Source of the DNA: Sinonovacula constricta
Lineage: Eukaryota > Mollusca > Bivalvia > Cardiida > Solecurtidae
NCBI GenBank assembly: GCA_007844125.1
Contig: CM017556.1
Span: 69,974,360-70,038,359 of the forward strand
Direction: 5' to 3'
DNA length: 64,000 nt
Position 1 is the stretch's first letter; each line of letters starts with the position of its first letter. Positions 36,530 through 47,600 of this stretch are shown piece by piece. Both the position numbers and the translations under genes were made by a program. The notes below the pieces were generated by a model. That model saw only the letters and a program-made list of their open reading frames with translations. It did not search any database and was not told the DNA's origin.

Positions 36530-37250
36530 CAGCGTTTTAGGTTAAGCTAGTCCGGTTAAGGGGTTGTTTTTCGAAGTCGTCATGACGTATTTCGCATGAC
36601 GTAACATTCGCGTAACTGCTAGAAAGAAAAGTATCATGCTAGAAAGTTCATGTTTATTTTTAATTGGGTTTCGTGAATGTTCTGGATTTCTTAAATGTTC
36701 TGGAGACTTCTGCGTTCTAAAACTTCTTTGGGTCAATAAGGGCTTGTAACCCGATTTAAGTGGGAAGTTTGGACATTACGTTTGGAATAGAGTTCGGACA
36801 TATTTGGAAATACTTGCAACTTCTATCTCAAACCTTTCTGTGTTGGAACTTACGTGGACTTATTATATTCTACAGTGATATAAATATTAAAGTGTTGGAT
36901 TTGGAATTATATTAATTACATTCGTGTATTGTTCTACCTTTGGATTATTTCAAGTGTGCATATCTACGAGAACATTCTACCGAAAACTCTTCAGGATTAT
37001 TCGACGTTGGATTATTAATTGGACTATAAAAAGGACACCTCCTAAAGGAACAAACTGTAAGCGAACATTAATTTTGCATTCCCAAATTTTGTCTGATATA
37101 TTTATTATTACTTTGTTATGCCAAAGATTTAATTGTTTATCAAAATAAAACATTATTGTACTAGTTGTTGTGTGCTTGTTCTTTCTGTTACACCATTTCG
37201 TCGTTTAGTACATATAAATCTTAAATAATGACACCGGTCGTATCAGAAAT

Positions 37251-37268
37251 TGGGGGCTCGTCCGTGAT
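37251..37268 (+). other. primer-binding site, tRNA-Pro type
   Basis: TGGGGGCTCGTCCGTGAT matches the tRNA-Pro 3' end complement at 17 of 18 positions (the expected base near the end is G, here T). It lies a few bases after the LTR end, as expected for a Gypsy element. Confidence 0.75.
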
Positions 37269-37361
37269 TTGAAACATTAAAGGAGAACTCTGATATTTTT
37301 GTGTATTTTTAATTTAATTGTTTTTGTGAATAAATATTTCTACAACCAGCAACAAGCTACC

Positions 37362-38520
37362 ATGGCATTTAACTTGGAAAATTTTGTAAAGTCGCCTACC
37401 CAGGAGGAGTTTAGTTTGACCAAATAGTCTGATTTGCTCGACATCGCTGCTCATTATAATGTTCTTGGAATTAAAGTATCCATGCGAAAAAAGGCTATTT
37501 GCAACATGCTTATTCAAACTTTGATTGACGACATCATACTTTTTGACTGACTTTATGTCGTTTGTAAAGGAAGGTGTGTCAGACCAGAACTTAGAATTAA
37601 AATTGCAATTAGAGAGATTAAGAATGGAAAAAATAGCGAATAGAATTACAAAGGTTAAAGTTGGAAGAAAAGAAAATTGGACGAGAACGAGAATAAAAGC
37701 AAGAAGAGAGAGAACGAGAAAGAGAAAGAGAAATAAAGCGGAAAGGGAATGAGACAGGCAACATATCAGACACCCATTCAAAATAAAACATTTGATGTGT
37801 CAAAGAATATTAGACTTGTTTCTCCATTTTCAGAAAAGGATGTTGACAAATAGTTTTTACATTTTGAGAAAGTTGCAGATAACTTGAAATGGCCAAAAAA
37901 GCACTGGACTTTACTTCTGCAAACTGTTCTGTTAGGTAAAGCACGTGAAATCTACACACAGTTAAGCATTGAACATTATTCTAACTATGATATTGTCAAA
38001 GATTACATCCTTAAAGGCTACGAACTGCTCCCTGAGGCATTTAGATAAAAGTTTAGGAATTGTAAAAAAGAAACGAATCAAACAAATATTGAGTTTGCTA
38101 GAACAAAAACATAATTTTTTGACCGATAGAGTTCATCTAAAGGAAAAGATCAATACCATGCAAAATTACGGCAGCATGCTTTTTGAAGAGTTTAAACGCT
38201 GCGTCCAACCTGACATTAAAACATTCATTGGTGAAAAGCAAGTTATAACTTTAGATGAAGCTGCTCGTTTGGCTGATGAATATTCTTTGACTCACAAGGT
38301 CTCATTTGTTCCTAAACTAAACTTCACATCTACACTAAGCGCTACAAAAAATACCAATTCAAGTCCACATGCAAATGCTAAGTTAAACACAATAGTAATT
38401 CTGGCTTTTCAAGTCAGTTCAGTTCACACAGACAAAAACCGAGAACCTAATCCAATGTTATTTGCAATTTTTGCAAGAAAATTGGTCACCTCATTTCTGA
38501 CTGTTTAAAATTAAAGGAGA
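37362..38520 (+). pseudogene. Gypsy gag remnant with zinc knuckle
   Basis: The start MAFNLENFVKSPTQEEFSLT is followed by a Glu/Arg/Lys-rich low-complexity stretch, then FDVSKNIRLVSPFSEKDVDK and ENLKWPKKHWTLLLQ-like gag sequence, KGYELLPEAF, and FIGEKQVITLDEAARLADEY. The CCHC zinc knuckle CNFCKKIGHLISDC is at 38463-38503, in a different frame from the preceding 180-codon stretch. In-frame stops occur after SLTK and DVDK, and more than one frameshift is needed to read it through. Confidence 0.75.
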
Positions 38521-38789
38521 AGCAGTCTAGTGGTAGGTACAAACCAACCGGCCTCACCACTTTCACCTCAAGGCCACAGACTTGTGTCGAAGTTGACACT
38601 TTTGATCAGGCTAACAAACGTGATTTCTTGCCAAAGGCAAAAGAGCCTTTTCATGCCGTTGAGGTTTCAAAACCAAATTCTGACTCTGTTATGGATAGTT
38701 ATGAGCCATTTATGTCCATTGGTTCTGTATCACTTCCAGGTGTTTCTTGCCCGCCTACCCCTATTAAGATATAAAGAGATACAGGGACG

Positions 38790-39170
38790 TACAAATCTCC
38801 TATTTTGGCAGATACTCTGCCGTTTTCCGAGATCTTCTCGGGAATTAGTGTTGTTATTCAGGGTGTAGAGTGTGGTTCTTTAATTGTTCCTCTCCATAAC
38901 ATTGTTTTGTCTTCCATTTTATTTAGTGGTTTAGTGTCTGTCGGTCTTAGATCTTCATTACCTTTCGAGGGTGTCTGTTTGTTGCTAGGCAACGACTTAG
39001 CTGGAGATAAGGTCGTGGTAAACCCACTCGTAACTGACACACCTATCATGGACAAACGTACTGATCCTGCTGTACAGGCAGTTCCTAAACTTTATCCTTC
39101 TTGTGCAGTTACTCGTTCTATGGCTAGCAAAGCTATCCAGAGTTCGGCTAAAACGTAAAATGTCACTTCT
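38790..39170 (+). pseudogene. Gypsy pol N-terminal (protease-region) remnant
   Basis: The frame has ILADTLPFSEIFSGISVVIQ, VPLHNIVLSSILFSG, PFEGVCLLLGNDLAGDKVVV and YPSCAVTRSMA. The LLLGNDLAG block is typical of the region around and after the retropepsin domain in Gypsy elements. It ends before any RT motif. Confidence 0.65.
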
Positions 39171-39254
39171 AATGTTGACTTGGCTGACACTTTTATAGGT
39201 CAGATTTACAACGAGGTTAACGACCAATTCCTTAAACATGTGAGTTCGTCATTA

Positions 39255-40430
39255 TAAAGGCAAAGATGATCGCTTGAACTACCGTGACCTCAAACCAACA
39301 GACCAAGTCACTAGAGCATGTGATAGACTTATTCAGTAATGTCCTATGGTGGGTCTTGCTATACGACTAGGTGTTTAGGAGTGGGTAGTGTGTGAAACCC
39401 AGGGCTGGTATACCCATTTACGAAGCCAAGTGCGAGTCAATGGTCAGTAGAGTGCGGAATTTGGGGTAGGAGAAGGTGTCCATCAAGGCTGTATCCTAAA
39501 CCCGTTGCTTTTCATCCTAGTGCTGGAGACGATGTCCCAGTTCCGAATTGGCTTGCCATGGGAGCTTTTATATATCGATGAACTTATGGCTATCGCTGAC
39601 TCACTGGAAGACTACCACTAAGCTGAAGACATGGAAGGAGGGCTTGGGAGACAATATGAAGAAGACAAACGTTCATGGCCATTGGCCTTGATCTTCACTT
39701 TCCTAGAGACTGAGTTTGGTATTATCTCAATTGAGTGCTCTCAGTGCAAACTATGTATGCACAACAATATAAAAAAAACATTAAAAGCAAGCTTATTGCA
39801 AACCCGGGCTTTGTATATAAAAGGTGCAACGACCAGGTACGTCCAACTGATGGCGGACCAGTCACACAAATGGGTGTGAATGGAACATTGTTCGATATCG
39901 AACCAAATTTCTGTTATGTTGGTGATATGATAGGCACCAGTGGAGGTTGTGAGTTAGCCATCATTACCAGATGTAGTACAGCCTGGTGCAGATTCAAGAA
40001 CCTCCTGCTAAATTTAACATTTAATCACATATGTCCCATGATTAAGTTTTCACTGTTGTGTCGGCTCTGATCTGTTGTCTGGTAGTGAAACATTGGCTGA
40101 TACAGCTCAAGATCTAAAGATGCTTCGTCGAAATGAAAGATCTATTATATGTTGGATTAGTGGTGTCAATCCTCACGATAATGTATCTTCTACCAAACTG
40201 CTCAGAAAACTAAATAAAAGAGGTCACAACCGTCCTACGCTCCCGGTGATCGACCATGTTAAATCTGCCATTTTGTATATCAACACAGTCACTAGCCTAG
40301 CAATTCCAGGCTGCAGAGTTCGCGGTAGACCAAAAATGGCATGGCATGATCAGAATGCCTAGCACTGATCCGAACACATAAGCTGCCTGCTGCCTATATG
40401 GGACAACCGCAGCAGTAAACTAAAATCTGG
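39255..40430 (+). mobile_element. non-LTR retrotransposon, 3' part (reverse transcriptase and C-terminus)
   Basis: Resumes with KGKDDRLNYRDLKPTDQV (RT start), then GVHQGCILNPLLFILVLE (motif B) and PWELLYIDELMAIADSLED, where the catalytic YADD is changed to YIDE. A small Cys-containing insert follows (CSQCKLCMHN), then NPGFVYKRC, EPNFCYVGDM, GGCELAIITRCSTAWCRF, LKMLRRNERSIICWISGV and VRGRPKMAWHDQN. The tail includes CTGCCTATATGGGACAACCG. About 60 codons that normally lie before the resume point appear to be lost at the Gypsy junction (inferred from the family). Confidence 0.75.
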
Positions 40431-40745
40431 ATCAAGTAGACAGACTTTCAACTGACTGGCTTCAATGTAACTAAATACATGTACATATATTTTAATCATA
40501 TATATTTGCATATGCAACTGGGTGAAACGTTAGCCTATCTTCGCCGGTTGCATGTCAATCTGTATTTCTGTCAAATGGAAAAGTATGACACCATGCTACT
40601 TCAAACCATCAAGGTGTAATCTAAAACAGATTTATGTCTTTATTTTGAGCACATTATATCACAATAACCCATTTAATTTTAAATGCGCAATCATAGTCCG
40701 TAGGGACTAACTTGTCAATTAATTTGAAGATGGCCCTTTGCTTAC

Positions 40746-40835
40746 CTATGGTTATAATAAGCGTTGCTGTGTCTGTGAGACCCCCGCCATCTGTCACTGT
40801 CAATGAACACGTGACGGTCGTCGCCAGGCCAGTGT
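40746..40835 (-). CDS. cadherin-like gene exon 12: second half of repeat 5
   Basis: 90 nt, phases 1-1. Encodes DTGLATTVTCSLTVTDGG then GLTDTATLIITI. The VTDGGGLTDTATLIITI stretch is the classical G-strand end of a cadherin repeat (V-DGG-P-LS-TATV-I-V). It completes the DYDLD of exon 11 and leads into VDINDH in exon 13. Confidence 0.88.
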
Positions 40836-40975
40836 CTGGAATAAGATGTGTACAAAAAATTTGTATAACGATTCGTATGAGATAACTCATGACTTTACAC
40901 ATGTATATAATAAAATATTTATTGATCTGATTTATCTCAGTGTTATCTAAAGGGTCAAACAAAGTATGACCTTAC

Positions 40976-41123
40976 CGAGATCGTAGTCAGCCTGGAACTT
41001 GATCTGTCCGGTAGTAGAGTTCATGAAGAAGTACCCGTTGGGACAATTCATGTCGTACAGTTGGGTGTCTCCTGTATCGGGGTCAACCACGTTGTACGCT
41101 GGTAAGCCGATGACTGTGTCCGC
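40976..41123 (-). CDS. cadherin-like gene exon 11: first half of repeat 5
   Basis: 148 nt, phase 0 to 1. Encodes ADTVIGLPAYNVVDPDTGDT, then LYDMNCPNGYFFMNSTTGQI and FQADYDL. DPDTGD is the DxD-x-G calcium motif and ADYDLD the LDYE-type motif. Donor GTAAGG. Confidence 0.88.
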
Positions 41124-42023
41124 CTGCATCCAGACAGAAAATATACGAAATACATAATTTCTTTCAGGTGAATTGTATGAGGTAACAACAGTAGCGAGTT
41201 TGGAAGTATAAACAAGTCTTGGAAAAAAACATCCAAGTAGTTACTGTTCGAGAGGCATATATAGCAACACAAGCTAGAAACTCCACATTCTTTGTGAAAA
41301 GGTCTTTGAGACCTTGCCAAATTTTCTCATAAGGTTGCACAGATAGACATTTGAAGACATGAAATGATCTGTCTGATATGTGGAATATAAGAACCAATTG
41401 ATATGGTCACTGGTTTAAGGCATTTGAAGTGTGGACACAGTTCCTGGAACAAATTGTAACTGTATGTGTATCCGTATGCATTGACAGACATCGAATAGTG
41501 GAACTGGTCGAAACCTATTATCTGTGAATCTGTGTCATCCCTAACAAATAGGGTGATGGCCATTGACCAGGTTGTAGTTGCCTCTGTAGATTATCGGGCG
41601 TGTACCCCACAATGGCATCTTCAAAGGTATAACAGAAGGCAATAACCGGACTGCTTATCGACTATGCAGCATAATATTCGGCGATGAAAGATGTTCATCG
41701 TGTGGTTGTCAACCTCAACACATGCCAGTCAATGTGATTTGGCATTCCAGTAGCAAGAATGTTATCATTCTTGCGATGAGTGCTCCATGTGAAAAAATAG
41801 CTGCCAAAAGGTACGATTGAAATGGCCAAACTATTACAAGCTGCTAGGGGAATATAATCAGAAAGGATAGAGTGCTTTGGTGCTTTGCGCCCATGATTGT
41901 CAAATGTTATGGGCATGATTGCTTCATGTTTCAAGTAAACATTGATAACGATGTCACTAAAGGTTTGGAGTGAATATCGTCTCTCTAGAATTTTTTGTTT
42001 TAAATCAAAAGAGGGTCACTCAC
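41124..42023 (-). other. intron between exons 10 and 11 with unrecognised coding-like fragments
   Basis: The minus strand has two moderately GC-balanced open frames (41327-41563, MAITLFVRDDTDSQIIGFDQ...; 41695-41934, MKHEAIMPITFDNHGRKAPK...) separated by stops. The amino-acid usage looks protein-like, suggesting a decayed inserted ORF. I do not recognise the family and no terminal repeats were found. Confidence 0.3.
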
Positions 42024-42223
42024 GGCTCCTTCATTGGCGGTCAAACTGTAGCTGGCCTGGCTGAACACAGGAGCCTCATTTATGTTGATGATGTCGACCA
42101 CCAGCACCTCCGTATCCGTAGCTACGTCGTCCGTAACGCTGACCGATAACGTAAATGTCGTCGTTCCTGCTGCAGCTAACGTCTCATAGTTAGTCGTCGA
42201 CAATGATGTACTGATCACGCCGG
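42024..42223 (-). CDS. cadherin-like gene exon 10: end of repeat 4, start of repeat 5
   Basis: 200 nt, phase 1 to 0. Encodes GVISTSLSTTNYETLAAAG, TTFTLSVSVTDDVATDTEV and then LVVDIININEAPVFSQASYS. The stretch VVDIININEAPVF is the inter-repeat linker (DxNE-x-P, a near-canonical calcium linker). Donor GTGAGT directly after the codon for Ala. Confidence 0.9.
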
Positions 42224-42621
42224 CTATTAAAACAACAAGGTAAATATCAATTGTTATTTAACGATCCTGCATAAAATAACAAACATAATTATTAATGTAT
42301 GTCTGATATATAACTTAGTTAAGAAAGGAACGCTTGATAGTCTGTGACTTTCCTTTGTTGTTATGGTGACGTACCTTCTCGCGAGTAAATGAGATTGTCA
42401 GTGTTCACGGTACACATTTAGGTATGTTTTCAAAAGGAGACATTGGATGAACAGGTTTGTTTCATTTAAAACAAGAAAATGTGATTGTGTTTACAAGGCA
42501 TAAAGATGATCGTCTCTTTTGTAGGCTCAATGAATGTAGATGAACGATTTCTAACAATAGTTATGGTCTAGCTGTAAAAACGTTGACGTCCACAATCCAG
42601 ACATTGACATACATTACTTAC

Positions 42622-42807
42622 TGGTTGGATTAATGGTGAAGTAAGTCAGTCCAGTACTTGAGGACGTCATAGAATATGTCAACGTTTGTGACGTATCTTG
42701 GTCTGCTGACGTTACCGTAAATATAGGCGTTTGAATTGCTGTATTTTCGTTGACTGGATAATTGGCAGATATTGGTAGATTCGATATCGACACAGGGTCA
42801 TTGATAT
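42622..42807 (-). CDS. cadherin-like gene exon 9: first half of repeat 4
   Basis: 186 nt, phases 1-1. Encodes DINDPVSISNLPISANYPVN then ENTAIQTPIFTVTSADQD and SQTLTYSMTSSSTGLTYFTI. DINDP is the linker, VNENTA the calcium-contact Glu position (NE) of cadherin strand A, and SADQDT the DxD position. Acceptor TTTATTTTCAG, donor GTAAGT. Confidence 0.88.
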
Positions 42808-43100
42808 CTGAAAATAAAAATATTTTGAACTTGGAAAATATTGTTCATCAAGAGAAGCTCTCCCATGTTACGATTTTTAACTTATAACTACAACTAACCG
42901 TGTTCCTCGTTGATAAAAAGAACCACGCAACAATTGTATGTATATGTTAACGTATATTGTCTAAGCTGGTTTTTCAGAAACTTCGATTACTTGAGATATG
43001 GATTTTGTTTCATTTGCTTATGAGCACATTTAAGAGACAAATTGTTTGACGATTGGTTAAAATCAGCTGTACCAGTCCCATTATTTGGCTTTACTCTTAC
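42808..43100 (-). other. intron between exons 8 and 9
   Basis: Short AT-rich intron, nothing else seen. The intron between exons 9 and 10 (42224-42621) is likewise plain. Confidence 0.6.
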
Positions 43101-43223
43101 CCTGGATGAGCACCGTAAGGACCTTAGGGGTCACCGTGTTCTTGGAGTCGTTGACTGCCACGAATATATCGTAGCCTGTGGTTGTTGTTGTTGTGATGTC
43201 AGCCGTCAGTTGTATAGAGCCAG
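43101..43223 (-). CDS. cadherin-like gene exon 8: second half of repeat 3
   Basis: 123 nt, phases 1-1. Encodes SGSIQLTADI, a run of six Thr, GYDIFVAVNDSKNTVTPK and VLTVLIQ. Strand F/G pattern (YDIFVAVNDS---VTP-VLTVLI). The Thr run comes from an (ACA)n codon tract. Donor GTAAGA. Confidence 0.85.
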
Positions 43224-43330
43224 CTGGAACCGTTAAACATACAATAAAAACATCAGTGCTACCAAAGTAAAGTCATCGGTCCCAAGGATGAAATATAGAT
43301 AAACTTAGTTTTAGAGATTTAATATTATAC

Positions 43331-43429
43331 ATGGCAGAGAGAGAAAGAGAGAAAGAAAGATGGAGGGAGGGAGGTTGGGGTGGGGAGGGAGGGAAATAGG
43401 GAGGGAGAGAGAGGGAGAGAGAGAGAACT
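43331..43429. repeat. (GA)n/(GGGA)n purine-rich microsatellite
   Basis: Purine-only tract of about 100 bp in the intron between exons 7 and 8; the rest of this intron (43224-43877) is featureless. Confidence 0.93.
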
Positions 43430-43877
43430 GTATTTAAACTTCTCATTAACTTGTTGCATTTATATTTATATTTACCCTACTGCCGTCGTCGCCAACAACA
43501 ATTGTGCGGCATTGCAGGGAAACAACAACATATTAGAAATCGCATACACCAGCTACAGTGCACATGAATAAATTTAGCCACAGTGAGGCACATTTACAAA
43601 ACATTACATTGTGTTATATTTACTACTTTCGCTGATAATTGAGCATAACAAAATACTTGTTTAAAAATTGACCGACAAGGTTCCAATGTTTAATTCGTCT
43701 AGATCTGGGTAAACTTCAAACGTTGAAACTTCAGCCAAAAAGGAACCAAAGAGTCGCTTAAATAAAACAAGCATCGTCTTAAATAATACATCATGTACTA
43801 AAAATACTCACTATAGTTCATTATTGTACTGATAAATAAACATTCAATTTAAAACTGGTTTCAATATGACAACATAC

Positions 43878-44015
43878 ATGACAGGATCTGGAAGGGACAG
43901 GTGGGGTCATTAGGACAGCTCATGGTGTAGGTAATGGCATCATTCTCAGCATCGGTCACCGATACTGTAAAGACAGAATCACCATTCTGCGTCGTTGTGG
44001 ATACGGTGGTCTGGC
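43878..44015 (-). CDS. cadherin-like gene exon 7: first half of repeat 3
   Basis: 138 nt, phases 1-1. Encodes GQTTVSTTTQNGDSVFTVSV, then TDAENDAITYTMSCPNDPTC and PFQILS. TDAENDAI is the DxD-x-D calcium site of the repeat. Two Cys in CPNDPTC may form a disulfide. It joins NQAPVITNLQ from exon 6. Confidence 0.88.
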
Positions 44016-44319
44016 CTGGAAGCATAATAATAAAAGGGTAATTTGACTTTCAATTACGTCGTACCGACACAATTTTGTTCATTTTAGTTACGATTGTTTG
44101 AGACCATAAGAAAACTATCTCGGTAGAAACACCGATATACCGTCACCCGAGAAACATATTTGGTAATTATGATATTTATGTAGGTGTGTAAGCATGATAC
44201 GATCACCGGGCATAAAACACACCTGTCCTATAGTTCAAAGATCGGGCCGACATGTCAAGAAAATGCCCATATACGCTGAACACGAAGAATGAAGCTGCGA
44301 AATTTGCGACTTGGTATAT

Positions 44320-45780
44320 CAGGACACGTGGGCCTGTGCTTTGTGCATCACTACACTACCGGGGCTTTATTATACTAACCTTGAAGGCTTACTAAATTAA
44401 CGAGGCCCTGTTTTTGAGGTAGGACCACCGGTGCTTGGTTTTGAAAAAAATAGTAGTTGGTCTCCACCAGACCTTCTTCCTACAAATGTGGTCCTGATTC
44501 TGCAAAGGTTTGGGACCACCGGGTTCTCGTTTTAAAAGCGTGTGAGGCTGGTGACCACCGGAATCTCGTTTTACACTCGTGGGAGGCTGGTGATCACCGG
44601 AACCTCGTTATACAAACGTGGGAGGCTGGTGGCCACCGGAATCTCGTTCTACATTCGTGGAAAGCTGGCGACCACCGGAATCTTGTTCTGCAAACTTGGG
44701 AGGCTGGTGACCACCGGAATCTTGATCTACACTCGTAGGAGGCTGGTGACCACCGAACTCTCGGTCTACAATCGTGGGAGGCTGCTTACCACCGAAATCT
44801 CGGTCTACAATCGTGGGAGGCTGCTTACCACCGAAATCTCGGTTTACAAACGTGGAAGGCTTCAGACCACCTGAGGCCTGTTCTAAATATCTTTGAGGTT
44901 AGTGACCACCGGAGCCTGGTTCTACAAATCTTGAAGCTAGAAACCACGAAGCCTCTTTCTACAAACTTTGAAGTTTGGGGACGACCAGAGTTTTCTTCTA
45001 TAAACTTTGGAGGTTGGTGACCACCGGAACTTATTTCTACAAACAATGAAGATTAAAGACTTGGTTTGTCAGGGCGCGTGGGCCAGAGCCTTGTGTAACA
45101 TACCTTGGAGACTTATGGCCTCCGGTGCCTCGTTCTACCACACCTTGGAGGCTGGTTAATACACTACCGGGGCTTTGTTCTACTACCTTTGGAGGCTTGT
45201 GATTACATTAACGGGGCCTTTTACAATCCTTTAAGATAATGACCACCGGAGCCTTGTTTTGAAAACCTTAGAGGTTGGTCACCACCGGACCCTGGTCGTA
45301 AAAACTTTGTAGGTTGTTGACTACTGGATCCTGGTTTAGCAAACCTTGGAGGCTGATGGCCACCAGAGCATCGTCCTACAAACCTAATGGGTCGGTGACC
45401 ACCGGAGTCTCGTTCTACAAACCCTGGAGGCTAGTGAACACAGAAGCCTCGTTTTACTAACCTTCAAGATTGATGACCTCCTGAGCCTCGTTTTACTAAC
45501 CTTCAAGGTTGATTACCTCAGGAGCCTCGCCGTTCTAAAACCTTGGAGGCTGGTGACCGATGGAGCTTCGTTCTACAAACCTTGGAGGCTTGTGACCACC
45601 GGAGCCTCTTTCTACAACCATTGGAGGTTGGTGACAACCGCAGCCTTGTCCTACAAACCTTGGATGGTGGTGACACCACAACCGGGGCCTGGCTTTTCAT
45701 AAGTTGGTGGTTGGTGACCCTGGAGTGTAGTATCACATAACCTGCAAGCTGTCAACCTTCGGCGACCTTGTTCTACAAAC
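44320..45780. repeat. 39-bp minisatellite copied from the exon 6 / intron boundary
   Basis: About 35-37 copies of a 39-bp unit (plus strand: CTTGGAGGCTGGTGACCACC, then GGAGCCTCGTTCTACAAAC). It fills most of the intron between exons 6 and 7 and ends at the exon 6 donor. On the minus strand each consensus unit reads NEAPVVTSLQ, a GT donor-like GTTTGT, then TAG. This corresponds residue by residue to the end of exon 6 (NQAPVITNLQ, then GTTTGTAG). The unit is 13 codons long, so units stay in one frame apart from indel-bearing ones. Confidence 0.9.
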
Positions 45781-45945
45781 CTTGGAGATTGGTGATCACT
45801 GGGGCCTGGTTCTTCACAAGGTAGACATAGAAGGCTTTCTGTTGTTGGTTGGCCGGATCTACATCGTCGCAGTTGATCAGCATTTTGTAGTAATTGGTTG
45901 TGTCGTAATTGAACGCCGGGTTGGCATTGCTATAGATCCCATACG
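45781..45945 (-). CDS. cadherin-like gene exon 6: second half of repeat 2 and linker
   Basis: 165 nt, phases 1-1. Encodes YGIYSNANPAFNYDTTNYYK then MLINCDDVDPANQQQKAFYV and YLVKNQAPVITNLQ. The NxAP motif is the inter-repeat linker. The donor is AAG-GTTTGT, weaker than those of the other exons. The last 30-odd bases and the donor have been amplified into the adjacent intronic array. Confidence 0.85.
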
Positions 45946-46580
45946 CTGAAAGATTGAACAGATTGAAGCGAAGTCACAGTTCCCATAATAATACCTGACT
46001 TGCAATTAATTGTAACTGGGCTCTACAAATCAAAATGCTTTAAATTGAAAGGTTTACTAATACTTCGTTACATAATCCTTGTTTGTTTGTGTGTTTGTTT
46101 TGCAAATATTTTACTGTGAAGGGACCGATTTAAACCTTTAAATTAAAAGGATATGTGTTTGTCTTTTTGGGTTATATCACATACCCTTTGAATTAAAGGC
46201 TTTTTCATTTGTCGAGCGCTGGTCATGTGTAAGTCAATATAAAATGATGATGATTAGAGAATGTTTTCACGTGAGCACAGAGAACATAATACTGACAGTC
46301 GTGTTCTTTTTACGGTCACTATTGCTAAAACAACATTCATTTTGAATACTTCACCAACAAAAAGCTTTCGCTCCGACCGAGACTTGACCAGACGTTGTTA
46401 GCGACTGTATTGAAACAAGTCGACGATTCTACCCATTGGTTAAAGCATAACTTTTGAGATTGCCAACTTGCTTTTAGATTCCTGTATTGCTGTATTGTAT
46501 GTGCGTGCGTGAGTGTGCGTACATGTGTGTGGGGGAGGGGGGGGGGTGCGCGCGTATGTGTTTGTGCGTCGTTAACATAC
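45946..46580 (-). other. intron between exons 5 and 6
   Basis: AT-rich. A GT-rich tract at 46498-46570 (GTGTGCGT... with a run of G) abuts the exon 5 donor. Confidence 0.6.
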
Positions 46581-46752
46581 TCAAGAATCCGGGGATTTGT
46601 TTGACAGTGAATGGATAGCTAGAGGTCGATGCATCCATTGAGCACGTGACCGTGTCCACAGAGTCCGTTACATTGATGGTTTTCAGGAGAGTCTCTGTGG
46701 TCGTGTCCTCGCTCAACACCACGGAGGCAGGCAGGTTGTGGATGGTCGGGGG
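46581..46752 (-). CDS. cadherin-like gene exon 5: first half of repeat 2
   Basis: 172 nt, phase 0 to 1. Encodes PPTIHNLPASVVLSEDTTTE then TLLKTINVTDSVDTVTCSMD and SSYPFTVKQIPGFL. Completes the linker IIIND-PP with exon 4; VVLSEDT is the strand A Glu position. Acceptor TTCTGTTCAG, donor GTATGT. Confidence 0.86.
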
Positions 46753-47600
46753 CTGAACAGAAGACACATACGTTATAATAGCAAAACCCACTGATTTTCT
46801 TTCCACATGACAATACTTACTATGTTTCAAAGCATACAGGTCTCACATGTTTCAATGATAACCAGATTTATAAAACTTATAGTAACAATACTAGTATATG
46901 ATTCGTGAGAACAAAACTTACTATGATTTGGTATACAACAGGACTCAATAATTTGCTATGGAAACCAAACACACTTTATAGTTCTTCGCAAGTCCCAATG
47001 TGTTTTATAATGAAAACTTAACGCGTAATAGTTCAATTGTGGCAATAAATGTCATTTTGTGGGAATTAATTCTAGTTATATGCATATATTTGGGTTCATT
47101 GACATTAACCATGTTTCTTTGGAACAAAATCTTTTTCTGTTAGGAAGGAAATGTTTCTCACGGCTGTTTTATTGCAATGACATTAACCATGTTTCTATAG
47201 AACCAAGATGGTGATTCCGTAACAACAAGACTCACTATGCATATCAAGAAAGAAGAAACATTGACTTTATGACATGAAGTGTCGCAAAAGTTAATATCAA
47301 TCAGACCCACAATGCTTTGCTGGCAATACAAGTCGCTTTCGGTAAATAGCAACAAGACTTATTTTGGTATTGTGTCAAGAGTACCCTCTCTCTGTGTTAC
47401 TTTGGAAACATGAAGCTCCAGGAGTCAACTATAAGGCAGAGTATGTTTCTGTTATGTTGGTGAAAGTGATAATAAGGATGTTACTTTTTCATAATACTAT
47501 GACGATAACAAAGACGACAACAACCACTACTGCTTGGACGACAGCAACAGCGATGTCGATTGATAGGGTGATAATGACGAGGAGGAGCCGTGGTACGTAC
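46753..47600 (-). other. intron between exons 4 and 5
   Basis: AT-rich, with a loose repeat of ATGTTTC(T/A)TTGGAACCAA-type segments at 47105-47220. No gene. Confidence 0.5.

Larger units (their letters stand above)
36530..39250 (+). mobile_element. Gypsy-type LTR retrotransposon, truncated, nested in the LINE
   Basis: Left LTR (about 36.53-37.245 kb, ending GTATCA), primer-binding site, gag and part of a protease region. RT, integrase and 3' LTR are absent; LINE sequence resumes at about 39.25 kb. All reading frames carry stops or frameshifts. The orientation is antisense to the host cadherin gene. The exact left boundary of the LTR is uncertain, since no second LTR is available for comparison. 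Confidence 0.7.
34532..40745 (-). other. intron between exons 12 and 13 hosting nested retroelements
   Basis: Apart from about 400 bp at the right-hand, exon 13 side (34550-34950, AT-rich with a repeated AGCAAAACAT motif), this intron consists of a LINE interrupted by a Gypsy element, both in antisense orientation to the gene. Confidence 0.7.

Noticed and set aside
44457..45046. 13-residue repeat proteins (W-E-A-G-D-H-R-N-L and similar)
   Set aside because: Plus-strand and out-of-frame shadows of the 39-bp intronic minisatellite.
46619..46813. 64-codon minus frame (MSCGKKISGF...)
   Set aside because: Overlaps cadherin exon 5 in another frame.
47597..47600. Ending exon 4 four bases later at GTACCA
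   Set aside because: Weaker donor, and the phase would not fit exon 5, which must start in phase 0.
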